64,000 nt of DNA from Annona cherimola (GCA_030490835.1 CM059971.1:4348545-4412544), one strand, 5' to 3'; shown: positions 24,503-36,334, numbered from the stretch's first letter. The notes: generated by a model from the sequence alone, not told the origin. Made by a program: numbers and translations.

Positions 24503-24925
24503 TCTCTCTCTCCGCATTCTATTTCATGGTCTAAAAAGTGTTGTTGTATATTGGTAATATGAAATTGTATGAGAATTGGAAAGGGTTATATAGGAAATGT
24601 ACAAAATAACACCTCTCTCCATTCTATTAGTGCATGGTCTAAAAAGTGTTGTTGTATATTGGTAATATGAGATTGTATGAGAATTGGAAAGAGTTATATA
24701 GGAAATGTACAGAGTTGTTAATTTTTTAAGAATGAGAAAAGTATTTTTGAGAAAGGATCTCTTTCTTTCTCCATTCTATTAGTTCATGGTTTAAAAAGTG
24801 TTGTTGTATATTGATAATATAAAGTTGTACGAGAATTGGAAAGAGTTATATGGGAAATAGACAAAGTAAGTTGTTATTTTTAGAAATGAGAATAGTATTT
24901 TTGAGAAAGGAGAAACTTCAATCCT
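24503..24925 (+). repeat. Three tandem copies of a ~108-152 bp unit after MED9
   Basis: The phrase CATGGT(C/T)TAAAAAGTGTT starts at 24525, 24633 and 24785. Each is preceded by a CTCTC..CCATTCTATT tract and followed by TGTATATTG(G/A)TAATAT, GAGAATTGGAAAG and TATATAGGAAAT or a variant. The spacings are 108 and 152 bases. The third unit and the end of the second also share a GAGAAAAGTATTTTTGAGAAAGGA-type extension. It lies at the 3' end of MED9 and may be partly in its 3' UTR. Confidence 0.85.
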
Positions 24926-26497
24926 TATCCCATCCAAGTTGTGAACAGATAACTAACCTTGACCCTTTAGAGTTGGCAGCGTAAACTATTGAGAATAAAA
25001 AGTATATGTGTGTGTGAGAGAGATAAGCATCAATCAGGTGAACTATTCAAAAGATGGAAGCATTTAACTCCCTGTTTTGTACCATATCTTTTCCCTTTTC
25101 TACCATCTAACCTTTCCAGAAGTTGGAGGGAGGAGGGAAAAATCAATCAATGCTTCATAAAAAATTTTCTCTTTATCTGTGGAAGAAATATGTTTGAAAA
25201 AAAAATCTATACTTTGTAGTAATTTCTTCTGTGACTTTTGTAAGTGAAAGAAACGTATTTGTTTATATTTATCTTGCATGGTTGGATATGAAGGAAAGAG
25301 GATGATGAAAATAGATAAATGTCTTTTCCACATCAGCATACAAATAAACTATGGTGGCAAATCCCAAGACTGGAGCCTCTATTGTTTGAGATTCAGATTA
25401 ACTGACTATTATCCCTACCAGGGATAGACCATGCCTATAGATTAAAAAGCTTGATTGACCTTTTGCCCTGTGGCCCACAAATGTATGCATGAGAGTAATG
25501 TATGGTTCACATCCGACTGAAAATTAGTTGGGCTAGGATCTTCATGTCTGAGCATTACTCATGCATGGTATGTCAACATTTACATTAACATGTTTTCTTT
25601 TCAGCACATTCACTGCACACTTCTCACGATGTGTATGATGCCTCTGACTTTCCATATCAAATACCGAGGCAGGCACACTTCAAAAAGAAAAAAAAATTAC
25701 TGAGGCAGGTGAATTTTATTCATTATGTCTGGCTGTTTGTTTAACTGCTCTTTGTAAAAGGAAGCAACCCCTGTCTAGGACACTTGATAGGGGTTGTGAT
25801 ATGGGGCAATAGAGTGTCACCTTATTCGGCTTGCGTGTGCATTGCAGATCCAATTAATAAGCTTATCTGAAATTCTGTTAGGAGCTCCTAAAGTGAATGC
25901 TGTTGCTGAAGCACATATTCTCATATGTCGACTCTTGCTAAGCCATTTTATATAGAATTTCACTGTTTTATCCTCATAGCTCTCCGCAGATCTGATGAAT
26001 TTTTCACTTAACTTCCAAGTTCAAACTGGCTGGTGGTGAGAGAGAATGGAGTTTGAAATCTGTTTGTCATAACGCCTAATTGGAGGCCCGTGAACCCGCA
26101 GTCATCTATGTTCATTGGTTAGTTACAATTACAATGTCTTCCCCACTGCTACCTGATCCTTAGATGTTCAGCATGTATTTGTATTTTGTACACTTTCACA
26201 CCAGTTGTTCTTTTCCAATGAATAGCTTCAGTAGTAAAAGATGTATTCTGGCAGCAAGAATTACCTTGTTTTGCAAAAAAGTCGTCAGGATATGGGAAAT
26301 CTTCATGGTACTTTCCGTTGATTATTTAACTAAAGTCTTTCCTCGCTTTCTGATGGAGATTTGTTGGAAATAATAGGTAATGATCCGGTCTTTTGGTGTT
26401 AGAGGTACTAAAATCTTCATGACAAGCTCTTCCTTTCAATTCTATGTTCAAGGGAAATTCGTTTTCAATTCCGTGTACAGGAGATATCTTTCCATTA
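24926..26497. other. Intergenic, no gene recognised
   Basis: Short open frames occur but none resembles a protein. The base composition is less AT-rich than elsewhere, which could reflect an old transposon or a noncoding transcript. I cannot distinguish these. Confidence 0.4.
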
Positions 26498-26778
26498 AGA
26501 TGTGTTTGGTAATAAACAAAACTTTTAATTAAAAGTTTTGGAGAGTAAAAGTTGTCAAATGATATAATTTGATAGAAGTAATGATGAGTAGTGAAGAGGA
26601 TAAAGTTAAAATAGATAGGTTAGTTATGTGGATAGTTGTGTAGAAATGATTGAAAAGTAGGGTAATTGTATCGGAAAATGTGAAAAAATAATTAAAAAAT
26701 ATAATAATTGTGGAGAGTGAAAACTTTTAGATTGAAAAGTTTTAACTTGACATTTTCTATTAGTTGCCAGACACACCT
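26498..26778 (+). mobile_element. Harbinger-like MITE, complete copy
   Basis: This 281-bp element runs from AGATGTGTTTGGT to CCAGACACACCT and is flanked by TTA (26495-26497 and 26779-26781). The body contains GTTAAAATAGATAGGTTAG and TTGAAAAGTAGGGTAATTG, nearly the same as 23642-23922, which suggests fairly recent activity of the family. Confidence 0.88.
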
Positions 26779-26799
26779 TTAATGTGTAATTTTGTATAA

Positions 26800-28480
26800 T
26801 ATGCAGTCATACTGTTATAGACTCGGCGCGTGCCGCAGGGAGTTATGGATTCTGCCTTGTCGGGATACAATGAACTACAAAATATAAATTTGTATGTTGG
26901 GAGGACACTGGAAATGAAGAAAGACATAATTATGATTGGTAATGCTACTACGAAATCGGGTTTTCTATACGTGATTTTATGAAACTACTGCTGAGATGTT
27001 GATGATTGATACAAAATATAATACATTCGTTGTATTTAACATTATTTGTTTAACTAAGAGATCAAGTTTTATCCAAATCCAATAGCCACATTTGCTCAAA
27101 AATATGTATATTCATATATAAATTAAGAAAAATATTTAGATTCATTTATATATAATATTAGAATATAGTAATACTTTATAGAATCATCTATTCAATAATT
27201 TATCCACATAATAGTGAAATTTTAAATAATTTGGATATTAAAAATACTATTTAAAGATTAATATCTAGCATTAAATTAGTTTATTGTTTGTAAATAAAGC
27301 CTACATATGGTGATATTAGATAAATGAAAAGATTTTCATAATAATGTAAGTCATGTTAAATATAATAATGTAGTGAATTTTCTATTAATCATTTAAAGGT
27401 TAAAAATGTCAAGAATTTTATTAGAAAAAAGGTTTTATGGAAGTATTTCCAAATTACCATAGTTACTATATCATGTGTAATATCAGGTCTACTAATTCAG
27501 GTTTCATGCATGATTTTTTTGTCTCTACATAGTTTTGGTTCTTCATAACCAAGCCTTCCAACACTTGTCTCTTCATTCCCAAGACTATAATGAAATGAGA
27601 GATACAATGCTCTCGGTGAGGATTGAAATCCCAACCTTCAGGATTTTTACCCGAAGTTGTTAGGATGAAATGAATTTACTTGTATTTCAATGTATGTATA
27701 TAAATTTATGGAATTATTCGACCGAACAACAGCCTTCTACCGATCTAATTAACTTAATCACCGGGTGAATTGGTCGCAGCGTGTATTGCCCTTTCCTCGA
27801 ATTAGGCCCCGAACAAATCAACGGCTGAGATCACTCTAAATACAGTCGCATGTGCAAGAATTTCAGTGCACTGCTCAAGCACCAAAATGGAGCACACCCT
27901 TCCCCAGGAGAGCGTGAGAATTGGGATAGGTAAAGTTTTAATTTTTTTTGAAAATTTACAAAAAATATATAAAAATCTGAAAAATAAAGTTTCGTAACCA
28001 AGTAATTATACTTTGCCCCACATATAAATGAAAATAAAACTATAAAAAGAAACATACGAGATTATTACTTAGCGTTAATTATCCTTGTCTTGGAACAACG
28101 ATACTATTTTTTATTTTGTAGAAAGATTTGTAAAATCATTTATATAAATTAAGTTTTACCATTTAGGAATGGATATATTTATTTTAGATTTTTAAATATA
28201 GGAGTATTTTATTTTAAAATGACTAAATATTCCTATATTTAATATCTAAAATAAATATACACATTTCTCAAAACTAATAGAATTTGATTTACATATTAAA
28301 ATTAGATTACTAGTTCATTTTTAGCCGGTCACAAATGGCCTTATTTGCGACTGGGCATAACTAATTAGGCACCTCATATAATTTGGTTGTTACTTAGCTA
28401 AGTGACAAATTAATATTTGTATTTTTAAATATTTTCTTTTATTTTTATTTTCGCTTCGGCTAGTATAGTTAATTCATATA
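26800..28480. other. AT-rich intergenic DNA
   Basis: No gene is recognised. The stretch at about 27040-27390 is related to 37800-38170. Both contain an ACATTCGTTGTATTTAACA or ATTCATTATATTTAACA-type phrase, followed by ATTTGTTTAACTAAGA or a near match and a TATTAAATTAGTTTATT-like tract. This points to an uncharacterised dispersed repeat. Confidence 0.4.
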
Positions 28481-28793
28481 GGGTATATTTAGTTGAAGAT
28501 AAAACTTTTTAATAAAAAGATCTTGAAGTTAAAATTGTCGAATTGATACAAAACAATGCGATGTAATAAGGATAATAATGGGGTATAAAAATAATAATAT
28601 TAAAATAAATATATTAGTTATATGAGTAACTATGTGTGAATAATTGAAAACTATGGCAATTTATATAGGAAAATATGAAAAAAATTAAAAATAGAATAAT
28701 TATAGAGTGTAAAAGATTTTTTTATTCAAAAAGTCAAAGGTTTTTTTATTGAAAAGTTTTAGTGGATTTTTTTTAGCCGTATTAAACACACCC
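28481..28793 (+). mobile_element. Harbinger-like MITE, diverged copy
   Basis: The element begins GGGTATATTTAGTTGAAG and ends TTAAACACACCC, with ATA on both sides (28478-28480 and 28794-28796). The interior keeps the family order but with many AT changes, so it is an older copy. Confidence 0.7.
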
Positions 28794-29120
28794 ATAATAA
28801 AATTTACCAATTTGAATTCTCGTATATGTATTCTGGTGGTTTTTAATACTATTTTTAATGTTCATGAGAGTATGAGATAAGTGAAATTTTATTTTTAAAA
28901 TTTTATAAAATATATAAAAATCCATTTTTTATTCCTAAAATTTATAAAAATTCAAAAAAGATAAAATTTTGATATATAATTAAATATACTTAGACCAACA
29001 TAAAAAAAGAAACAAAATAAAGAAAAAAATTAAAAATATGAAATATCTAATGTTGTTGTTTAGCTAAGTAACAATCATATGTTACTATCAAAAAAAAGCA
29101 ACAACCATACTTATGGATCG

Positions 29121-29468
29121 GGATCCTGTGTACCCGGGTGCACTTAGCTTTAATGCGCCCAGGTGCATTTTTTATTTTTTTTGAAAATTTTTTTATACAA
29201 GTGTTAATCTAAGTGTATTTAACATATGTCTCAATTTTTAACATTTTTGGAGTATTTTAGATACTTATTTTTTATTTTTAAAAATTAATGGCATTTTAGG
29301 TAATTTAACTGATTTTTAAAAAATCAAAAATAAATATCTAAAATACTTCAAAAATAGTAAAAATTAATACATATATTAAATACACTTATATTAACACTAG
29401 TATAAAAAATTAAAAATAAATAAAAAATTAAAATGACTAGCTTCAGTGCACCCAGGTGCATAGGATGG
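29121..29468. mobile_element. Foldback element A with ACCCGGGT-type tips
   Basis: Nearly the whole element is one inverted repeat. The left arm starts GGATCCTGTGTACCCGGGTG and the right arm ends CCCAGGTGCATAGGATGG. Inside, AAGTGTATTTAACATATG on the left pairs with TATTAAATACACTTATATT on the right, around a centre near 29300. The tip is itself a small palindrome. There is no coding capacity. Confidence 0.8.
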
Positions 29469-29473
29469 GAATC

Positions 29474-29830
29474 CCCGTAAGTATAGTGGACACTAGTTCA
29501 CCTGGTGTACTTCACCTGTTTTTTTTTATTTTTTTTGAAATTTTTTTTATGAAAATGTTAACCTAAGTGTATTTAACGTGTGTATAAATTTTTACCTTTT
29601 TTGGAGATTTTAGATATTTTTTTTGAATTTTTTAAAATCGATGGTACTAAAAATGACACTGTTGTTAAAAAATTCGAAAAAATATCTAAAAATCTTTAAA
29701 AATTCATAAATATGTTAATTACAATTAGATTAATGGTTTATGGAAAAAAATTTCAGAAAAAAAAAAAAAAAAAAAAAAGGGTGAAGTATAACCGGGTGAA
29801 TCAAGGCTCAATGCACCCAGCTTCCATGTA
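29474..29830. mobile_element. Foldback element B, adjacent to A
   Basis: It is related to element A: the left arm carries CACCTGGTGTACTTCACC and AAGTGTATTTAACGTG, and the right arm carries GGGTGAAGTATAACCGGGTG. A poly-A run lies near the right end (about 29757-29778). The two elements sit only a few bases apart, so this is either a tandem insertion hotspot or a duplicated element that has diverged. Confidence 0.65.
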
Positions 29831-29950
29831 TAGTATCATTAACAATCGAATATATCGTATCATCGTCCTTTATCTTTTATGGCACGAACGAAAACAAAAA
29901 TTAAAAATAAAATGAAAAATAACTTAGACATACAGAATCAGCACCTATTT

Positions 29951-30001
29951 GATTGGCCCGTGCATCATCTCCGTGGCCTCATTACTGGATAAGGTGATAA
30001 G
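29951..30001 (+). promoter_or_regulatory. Candidate light-response promoter motifs of PSB27
   Basis: Two GATAAG I-box cores (GGATAAG at 29987-29993 and GATAAG at 29996-30001) and an ATTGG (inverted CCAAT) at about 29952 lie within 120 bases upstream of the chosen ATG. I-boxes are known in promoters of light-regulated plastid-protein genes. The motifs are visible; their use is inferred. They lie close to the ATG, so one or more could be in the leader. Confidence 0.4.
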
Positions 30002-30069
30002 ATATGCTGCCTTTTTTCTTCCTCTTTCTTACTCTCTCCAGTCCTTCGAACGCAGGCCACAGCACAGCA

Positions 30070-30609
30070 ATGGCTTCTTCCTCTCTTCTCGCGCACACCT
30101 CCCCAACCGCAAAACCACTCTCTCCCATCCGATGCAGATCCGTCGCCACCCACAGCAACACCAACGCCCCCTCTTCTTCCAGAACCGTCTGGACCGCCCA
30201 GCTGACGAGACGCGAGTCGATGGTGAGGATCGCCGCCGGCATGCTGGTGTCACCGCTGCTGCTGCTTCCGACCTCCCCATCTCTCGCGGCTTCCGACGAC
30301 GAGTACGTGAAGGAGACGGCAGAGGTGATCGGCAAGGTGAGAGCGACGATCAACATGGAGAAGAGCGACCCGAATGTACCTACGGCGGTGGCGGATCTGA
30401 GAGAAGCTTCCAACTCGTGGGTCGCCAAGTACAGGCGAGAGAAGTCTCTGTTGGGGAGGCCCTCTTTCCGCGACATGTACTCCGCCCTCAATGCCGTGTC
30501 CGGCCATTACATCAGTTTCGGCCCCACCGCTCCTATTCCGGCGAAGCGCAAGGCCAGAATTCTGGAAGAGATGGACACTGCAGAGAAAGCACTCCTCAGA
30601 GGAAGGTAG
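30070..30609 (+). CDS. PSB27: Photosystem II assembly/repair protein Psb27 (PSB27-H1 type)
   Basis: Psb27 is a thylakoid-lumen protein that binds CP43 during assembly and repair of photosystem II. The single exon encodes 179 residues. Residues 1-45 are Ser/Thr-rich, like a chloroplast transit peptide. TRRESM (twin arginine at 47-48) is followed by a hydrophobic stretch to about residue 70 and an SLAAS cleavage region, which fits Tat-dependent lumen targeting. The mature part has the conserved LREASNSWVAKYRREKSLLG, FRDMYSALNAVSGHYISFG and the C-terminal KARILEEMDTAEKAL. An in-frame ATG lies 66 bases upstream, but MASSS at 30070 fits the family start and has a good context (GCAATGG). Confidence 0.95.
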   Translation: MASSSLLAHTSPTAKPLSPIRCRSVATHSNTNAPSSSRTVWTAQLTRRESMVRIAAGMLVSPLLLLPTSPSLAASDDEYVKETAEVIGKVRATINMEKSDPNVPTAVADLREASNSWVAKYRREKSLLGRPSFRDMYSALNAVSGHYISFGPTAPIPAKRKARILEEMDTAEKALLRGR

Positions 30610-31004
30610 ACAACAACATACATATATACAAGCCTTTCCTTGTCTTTTCCTCTTTTTCTCATAATCCTAAAGACGTTCGAATCGGGGGAGAGACGGAAAT
30701 GTGTAACTTTTTTTTTTGGTCGGTTTTGTATTTCCTCTTCCCTTCCTTCTTCTGCGTTGCTGTATTGGCATTTGGCAGAACGAGAGAGGCCATGTTTCAG
30801 CTATAAATTTTGACAGCTTTATCGGTGTCATTGCAATGTGCTGCTCATGGATAAGATCGATTTCTGCTTTTTTGCAATAAATAAAAGGTGTCTCGTTAAA
30901 ACCATTTCTGAAGAAAGATGGCACCAGCATTTCACAGATTAGGAGGAAATTTCACTTTACCCATCAAGTTTGCTTCTAATTTATAACAGAGTTACGCATG
31001 ACAT

Positions 31005-31178
31005 GTTTTCTAGTTGTGCCTAATTTATAAACTAAATTTTATTAATTTTGAATGTTTTTAAGTTTTTCATTTTTAAACAGTGCGAAAATTACTAAAATAT
31101 TACTGTATTTAAAATTAAAAAAAACTTATAAACATTCAAAATTAATGAAACTTAGTGTATAGATTACACATAACTAAC
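31005..31178. repeat. Small palindromic (foldback) repeat downstream of PSB27
   Basis: The left arm TTAATTTTGAATGTTTTTAA pairs with TTATAAACATTCAAAATTAA on the right. The outer parts (TAATTTATAAACTAAATTT and AAACTTAGTGTATAGATTA) also pair imperfectly. It has no ACCCGGGT tip and seems a different family from elements A to D. Confidence 0.7.
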
Positions 31179-31711
31179 TTTTTATATTTATTAAAAATAA
31201 AAAAAAATTAAAAAATGAGTCTCATGGCCAGACACATGTAATCACACCTCTTTATAATATATTTATTACATTTCTTAAATTTCCCTAATGCTTGTAAAAT
31301 TTCATCATAAATTCTCTCTCGTACTTGTTCATTTCATCATAAATTTTTCTTATATCATGTCCATCAATCCAACAGTTACTTACTCTATTAAAAGGACAAT
31401 TTTAGCCATTCAAATTTTTTTAACTCAAATAATTCAACTTTAATATAACTCTATTAATAATATTAAATCGTCAATACATAACATTAAATTATTCAAGAAT
31501 TATATTAAGAATAAATTATTTTAATTAAAAAAATTCTAGATGGGCACAATAGTGTTTTCAATGGGATAAACAATGGTTGTATTAACTGCATTTAGAATCA
31601 AATGTTGCAAATATAAGAAAAATTATGTGAGTAGATTAGGAATTATAAGTAGATATTAGAGGCGAAGGCAAATTTTTCCTTCATTGAAGAATATTACATC
31701 CTTCTCCGCAC

Positions 31712-31742
<31 letters not shown>

Positions 31743-31885
31743 TTTACATCCTTACAAAGCTGTTCGTCAACGCAATTTAGTGGCCTTTTCCCACCAAACA
31801 TAGCTATTTTTCCATTTGAGGGATGCAAAATCGGCTAAAAACTGCTACTTGATTGATAGTGCCTAGCACATGTAGGAAATATATG

Positions 31886-32397
31886 GGTTGCAATCATATG
31901 CACCCGGGTGCATAGAGCCTCAATGCACCTGGGTGTAGTATACCTATTTTTTAAAAATTTTCTAAAAATTTTTCCATGAAATTGTTAATTTATGTGTATT
32001 TAATATATATACCAATTTTTATTATTTTTGGAGACTTTTAAATTTTTAAAAAACTAGTTGCATTTTTAGTAATTTAAAATCACTAAAATGTTATTGATTT
32101 TTAAAAATCTAAAAAAAATCTAAAAATCTCTAAAATTGATAAAAATTGATACATATATTTTTGTTTTTTTTTTTATTGAGTTGGAGCCACTGCTCACAAC
32201 TGAAGCTGGTTTTGCACTTTGCAGAGAGGGGGACTCGAAACCCCGACGCTGGGCAGTCATGCCCGCATGAGCTACCAACTGCCCTATGGCAGGTGCTCGA
32301 TAGATATGTTAAATACACTTACATTAACCGTTGTGTAAAAAAAATTTTGAAAAAAATAAAAAAAAGCTCAATGCACCGGGTGCATACAACTGCAACC
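31886..32397. mobile_element. Foldback element C, split by a SINE
   Basis: The ends pair: GGTTGCAATCATATGCACCC on the left, and on the right GGGTGCATACAACTGCAACC. The body shows the same AAT-rich arms as elements A and D, including TGTGTATTTAATATAT and GTTAAATACACTTACATTAA. The right arm is interrupted at 32157-32298 by the SINE annotated separately. Confidence 0.8.
32157..32298 (-). mobile_element. tRNA-derived SINE inserted in foldback element C
   Basis: On the minus strand the 142-bp unit starts CGAGCACCTGCCATAGGGC. It carries a box-A-like GTTGGTAGCTCATGCGG and a box-B-like GGGGTTTCGAGTCCCC, and ends in an A-rich tail. Near-identical flanks GATACATAT (32148-32156) and GATAGATAT (32299-32307) look like a 9-base target duplication with one mismatch. 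It is not a tRNA gene: it cannot form the full cloverleaf and has a poly-A tail. Confidence 0.8.
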
Positions 32398-32659
32398 TGA
32401 GACCCAATTTCGAAGAACAAGATTGAATCTTCTTTATCAGCACTTCCAAGGGTTTTCGTCCAAAGGAAGATTGGGAAATTAAATTAGAAACCGATCTATA
32501 TATCTGCGTTGACTACTTCAACAAAAGCAGTAATTATTCAGAATTAATTGCTTCGATTTACTTTTTATCATTTCTAATTTCCTCAATTTCTCAACAATAC
32601 AAAACTTTCACTTCTTTTTAAAGGAAAAAAAAATTGTAACAATAAGCGATTATTATATA

Positions 32660-32990
32660 TATCCTCTAGAGCTAGAATCTAGAAGAGAATAGGTGTTATA
32701 AATTGTATTAGATATACAACAATGGAACCCAAGACACAAAAGATATAAACTTAGAAGAGTGAGGTAGGAAAGGTTGTCCAAACCACTATATATTATTGTC
32801 TCTTCTGTGGATTGATTATTTATATTTTATATTCTATTTACACCCTCTCATTCTATCTCTTAGCACATATTATCAAAAGGATTATACTTACAAGGGGTTA
32901 AATTTAATTCGCTAAAGAATTTTTTAAAAATTCAATTCACCCCACTTATCTTAGATTTTGTCATAAACTCGGAACCAACGTAGATAACTA
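32660..32990 (-). repeat. LTR-like dispersed repeat, copy 2
   Basis: In reverse orientation this repeats the motif order of 2820-3120: CAATTCACCCC, an ACAAGGGGTTAAATTTAAT tract, TTGTCCAAACCACTATATAT and CCCAAGACACAAAAG. The two copies are about 30 kb apart, inverted and diverged. Confidence 0.5.
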
Positions 32991-33558
32991 GCTTCATCAA
33001 TTTTACCCAGGAGATTATTATATTAAGAGAAACCAACTGCTTCCATCACATTTTTTAAGGGGGAGTAAAATGCCCCCACCAAAATGTTGGCTTAAAATCC
33101 CAACGATGGAATTCTAAATTAACTACTCTAATTTAATCTTTGGAATTTTCAATTTCTTCCAATTTCCCAACAATACCAAACTTTCTCCTCTTCTTAAAGA
33201 AAAAAGGTCATAATAATAATGAACGTGTCACAATAACATAATCTGTAATTTTGGTTAAGACATAAAATTATCTTACCTACCTAAAATCTTATATTCTATT
33301 TAATTCATAAAATCTGGTAGACATCTTTTTATTTTGTGACACGTTTTTCTCATCGAATTCACCATCAGTCTACGATCCAAGAAAAAATGGCACATGCATC
33401 TCATAAATCATAGTAATGCTTGACAAACCTTCAATATTTAAGAGGAATTATCAATTTTTCAAAGCTGATGTTGGGAAAACTGAAATATGTCCATGGAATT
33501 TTCGAAAGGTAAAAAAATATCTATAAAGGGAATGTCTTGCTATAGCTAAAACTTTTTA

Positions 33559-34035
33559 GGGCATGTTTTTTTACAACGAAAATTTTTTAATTTAAAATTT
33601 CTTACTTTTATAATTACTATATTTTTAAATTATTTTCACACATTTCTATACAACTACCCAACTTTTCAATCATTTGTACAAGCTACTCGCACAATTAATC
33701 TATTTATTTCAACATTATTCTCTTTATTTCTCATTATCATCTTTATGACATCATTTTATACCAGTTCAAAAACTTTCATCCAAAAGTGTTATCACTCCCA
33801 AAACACATCTTGAACCAAAACTTTTTATTATCTACAACTATTTATTTTTAATTATTTTTTCTTATCTTCGTATACAACTATATTACTTTTTAATTATTTC
33901 TATATAACTATTATTTAACTAACCTATCTATTTTAATTTTATTCTCATTATTTATCATCATTACATCATATCATATCATTTCCTCTCACTTAAAAAAAAA
34001 TTACTCTAAAAATTTTATCACTTCCCAAACACATT
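33559..34035 (-). mobile_element. Two adjoining Harbinger-like MITE copies
   Basis: The first copy starts GGGCATGTTTTTTTAC after TTA and ends near CCCAAAACACATCT (about 33810). A second partial copy follows immediately (CAAAACTTTTTATTATCTAC to CCCAAACACATTCG). Both read in the same direction and contain the CTATTTTAATTTTATTCTC or TTATTTCAACATTATTCTC interior. A nested insertion or one-sided deletion could explain the missing left end of the second copy. Confidence 0.65.
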
Positions 34036-35008
34036 CGAAAAAAGCAAAAATTGATTATGAGTAATGTTTTATGAATGAATAAATTTTTTTAATATTTTAC
34101 ACACTAATATAATTTTTGGAACAAAAAATGGCCTAACCACAACTGTAAACGTTAGTTTTTTATTCCACCATCAAATTTCTCTTATTTATTTAGAGGGGAC
34201 CTCTTGTCTCACACTTAAATAAGGAATGTTCTCTCCTATTGTTTGGCTAAAATCCATGGAGACAAAATGGAATAATATACTTTTTGATGATTGTAAACAT
34301 GTACAACAACAGAAATGGCCCCCATCTATAGATTACAGAAAAAGTTTAAATATAACTCATTTTAAATGCAAAACGGGGCTATGTTTAAAAGATAGACAAG
34401 GGGATTCTTATCTTGCTGGTCCGGCATAGACTTTTTATTTTTCATAAAACTATGGATCAGAGTATATTTATTATTTTCTGAATTTCTAAAATCAATATTT
34501 TTGAGGTGTATTTGTTTCCAATTTTTCGCAATTACGGGGATCATGTAAGTAATAAGCCAATATAGTTGATAGAATCGAGTTATCATTCCCATAAAGATTA
34601 GAATGTTAAATAATCACTAATTATTAAATTATAACCGGATAAATTTAATTTTAAGAGCGAATGATTAGAATAAAAGAAAGAATAAAGGATGAAAGAATGA
34701 AGGATTGGAATGGGTCAATTGTAAACGGGATTATAAACGGGATTAGGGTTTCACTTGTATATTCTCGTGCTTTATTACTGCTTCTTAATCTAATCTATGG
34801 AATTGAATTGTTGGTCTAAAACAATTGTACTTCTGTTCCTCTATCAATGGCAATACAAGTCTAACTTGATAATTCTAAATTCCAATGTAAGGTATAAAAA
34901 CTTAGGATTCCAAATTTTATTAAAAACATCTCTAATAATGATTGCACATAGGTAATAAGTATTTTATCAATATTAGCAAATCTAACATAATTTACAAGAC
35001 AACACAAC
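34036..35008. other. AT-rich intergenic DNA
   Basis: Nothing is recognised in this stretch. The open frames at 34226-34429 and 34362-34592 lack family resemblance. Confidence 0.4.
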
Positions 35009-35323
35009 TGTTAAGGTTGAGATCACTTTGCAAGCACACAAGAACATAGAGAATAACGTGGATCGGCTCCAAGCCTACTCCATCAGAGAAAAAAGTAATT
35101 AATTATTACCAAACTTATTACAACTTTCCTCCAATAGGCAATAAACTGCCTCTCTCAGAGAATTTCTCACTCTAGACTCACTCCACTTTACGCTTTCTCT
35201 CTATGATACCTAAACCCTACAGACCACATGTCTATTTATGACTTTCTCAAATAACTTGCGTAACTCATACGCGATCTCAGCCCTACTCAATTAAAATATG
35301 TAGAATACAAGATACACCTAACA
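35009..35323 (-). mobile_element. Solo LTR with intact target duplication
   Basis: The 315-bp unit begins TGTTAAGG and ends CACCTAACA (TG..CA ends, short inverted TGTTA/TAACA). It is flanked by ACAAC on both sides (35004-35008 and 35324-35328). On the minus strand a CATAAATAG box followed by a GAGAGAAAG leader fits LTR promoter organisation. No internal retroelement sequence is attached, so it is a solo LTR formed by recombination. Confidence 0.88.
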
Positions 35324-36300
35324 ACAACCTTGGAATTGTGTATAGATTATGTGTTACTTAACTCTAAGTGTGATCTCACATTATCTTTTTTAAACATCAC
35401 ACAGAATTCACAAATTAATCTTATGACCAATTTGATAAATCAAAGGAAATTATACATCCATTATAGTTCAACAATAATGTCCATCATAACTCTAGAATAA
35501 GAGCATTAGCCACTCATAACTATAATGTACTCAAAAATAAAATTAAAGTTCACATTCATTTCAACTATAATGTACTCAAAAATAAAATTAAAGTTCACCT
35601 TCATTTCTGACTAAACAAAAAAAATTTAAAGAAAGAATAAAGTCATCTCTATAGGCATAATTTCCGCTTCCAAACTTTAAATCGTTCCTTCCTTCGCCAA
35701 AGTTCAAAAAAGGAGATTTGCACATGATTTGCTAACAGGTTTGGCACAACCACCAATGTGGTTTTCTATCTTCCAAAAATCAATACTCTTGCTCATGTCC
35801 CAGCATGGTTAGCCACGCACCCCCTACTGATTTCCTGACTTTCGAAAATAGATCCTTCTACCGGCCCAAGCCTTGTTATTGTTAATTTCATCCTTTTTGC
35901 AGTTTTCACTTGATTTTCTTTCTTTTTTGTTTATTTTCTTTTCCCCTATGATTTCCTTCATAGTTTACCAAACTTTATAAGGATTCAATTCAAAAGAAAT
36001 AATTTGATGCCGATTCTCAAAAAAATCATCGCAAAAAGCATGTATCTCATCAAAATATTAGTATCGAAATAATTTTTATTTTCAAGATAATTTATTTTGG
36101 AAATTCAAAAAATGCATACAATTAAAAATTATAAAATTTTGGTTTGTAAATTAAATTTATTTGGTCCATATTTTTCATCAAAATAAAAATATGTAAAAAT
36201 ATACCTTATTAACGGGAGTTCCAAGAACCCCTGTTAGCCCAAGTCAACAGATGTTTGATTCTTTCGTCAGAAGTCTTCCTTTTTATATAATACATCCTTT

Positions 36301-36334
36301 TTTCTTCTACTTCTTCTTCTTCTTCTTCTTCTTT
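36301..36334 (+). repeat. CTT microsatellite
   Basis: A near-perfect run of TTC/CTT trinucleotides with one interruption. Confidence 0.9.

Noticed and set aside
29757..29778. CRISPR-like or regular short repeat arrays anywhere in the window
   Set aside because: Only homopolymers and microsatellites were seen; the genome is a plant nuclear genome.
29949..30806. Alternative 285-codon frame and opposite-strand frames across PSB27
   Set aside because: They overlap the clearly conserved Psb27 frame and have no family resemblance.
32157..32298. tRNA gene
   Set aside because: Box A and box B are present, but the acceptor stem does not pair, and the poly-A tail and target duplication show a SINE.
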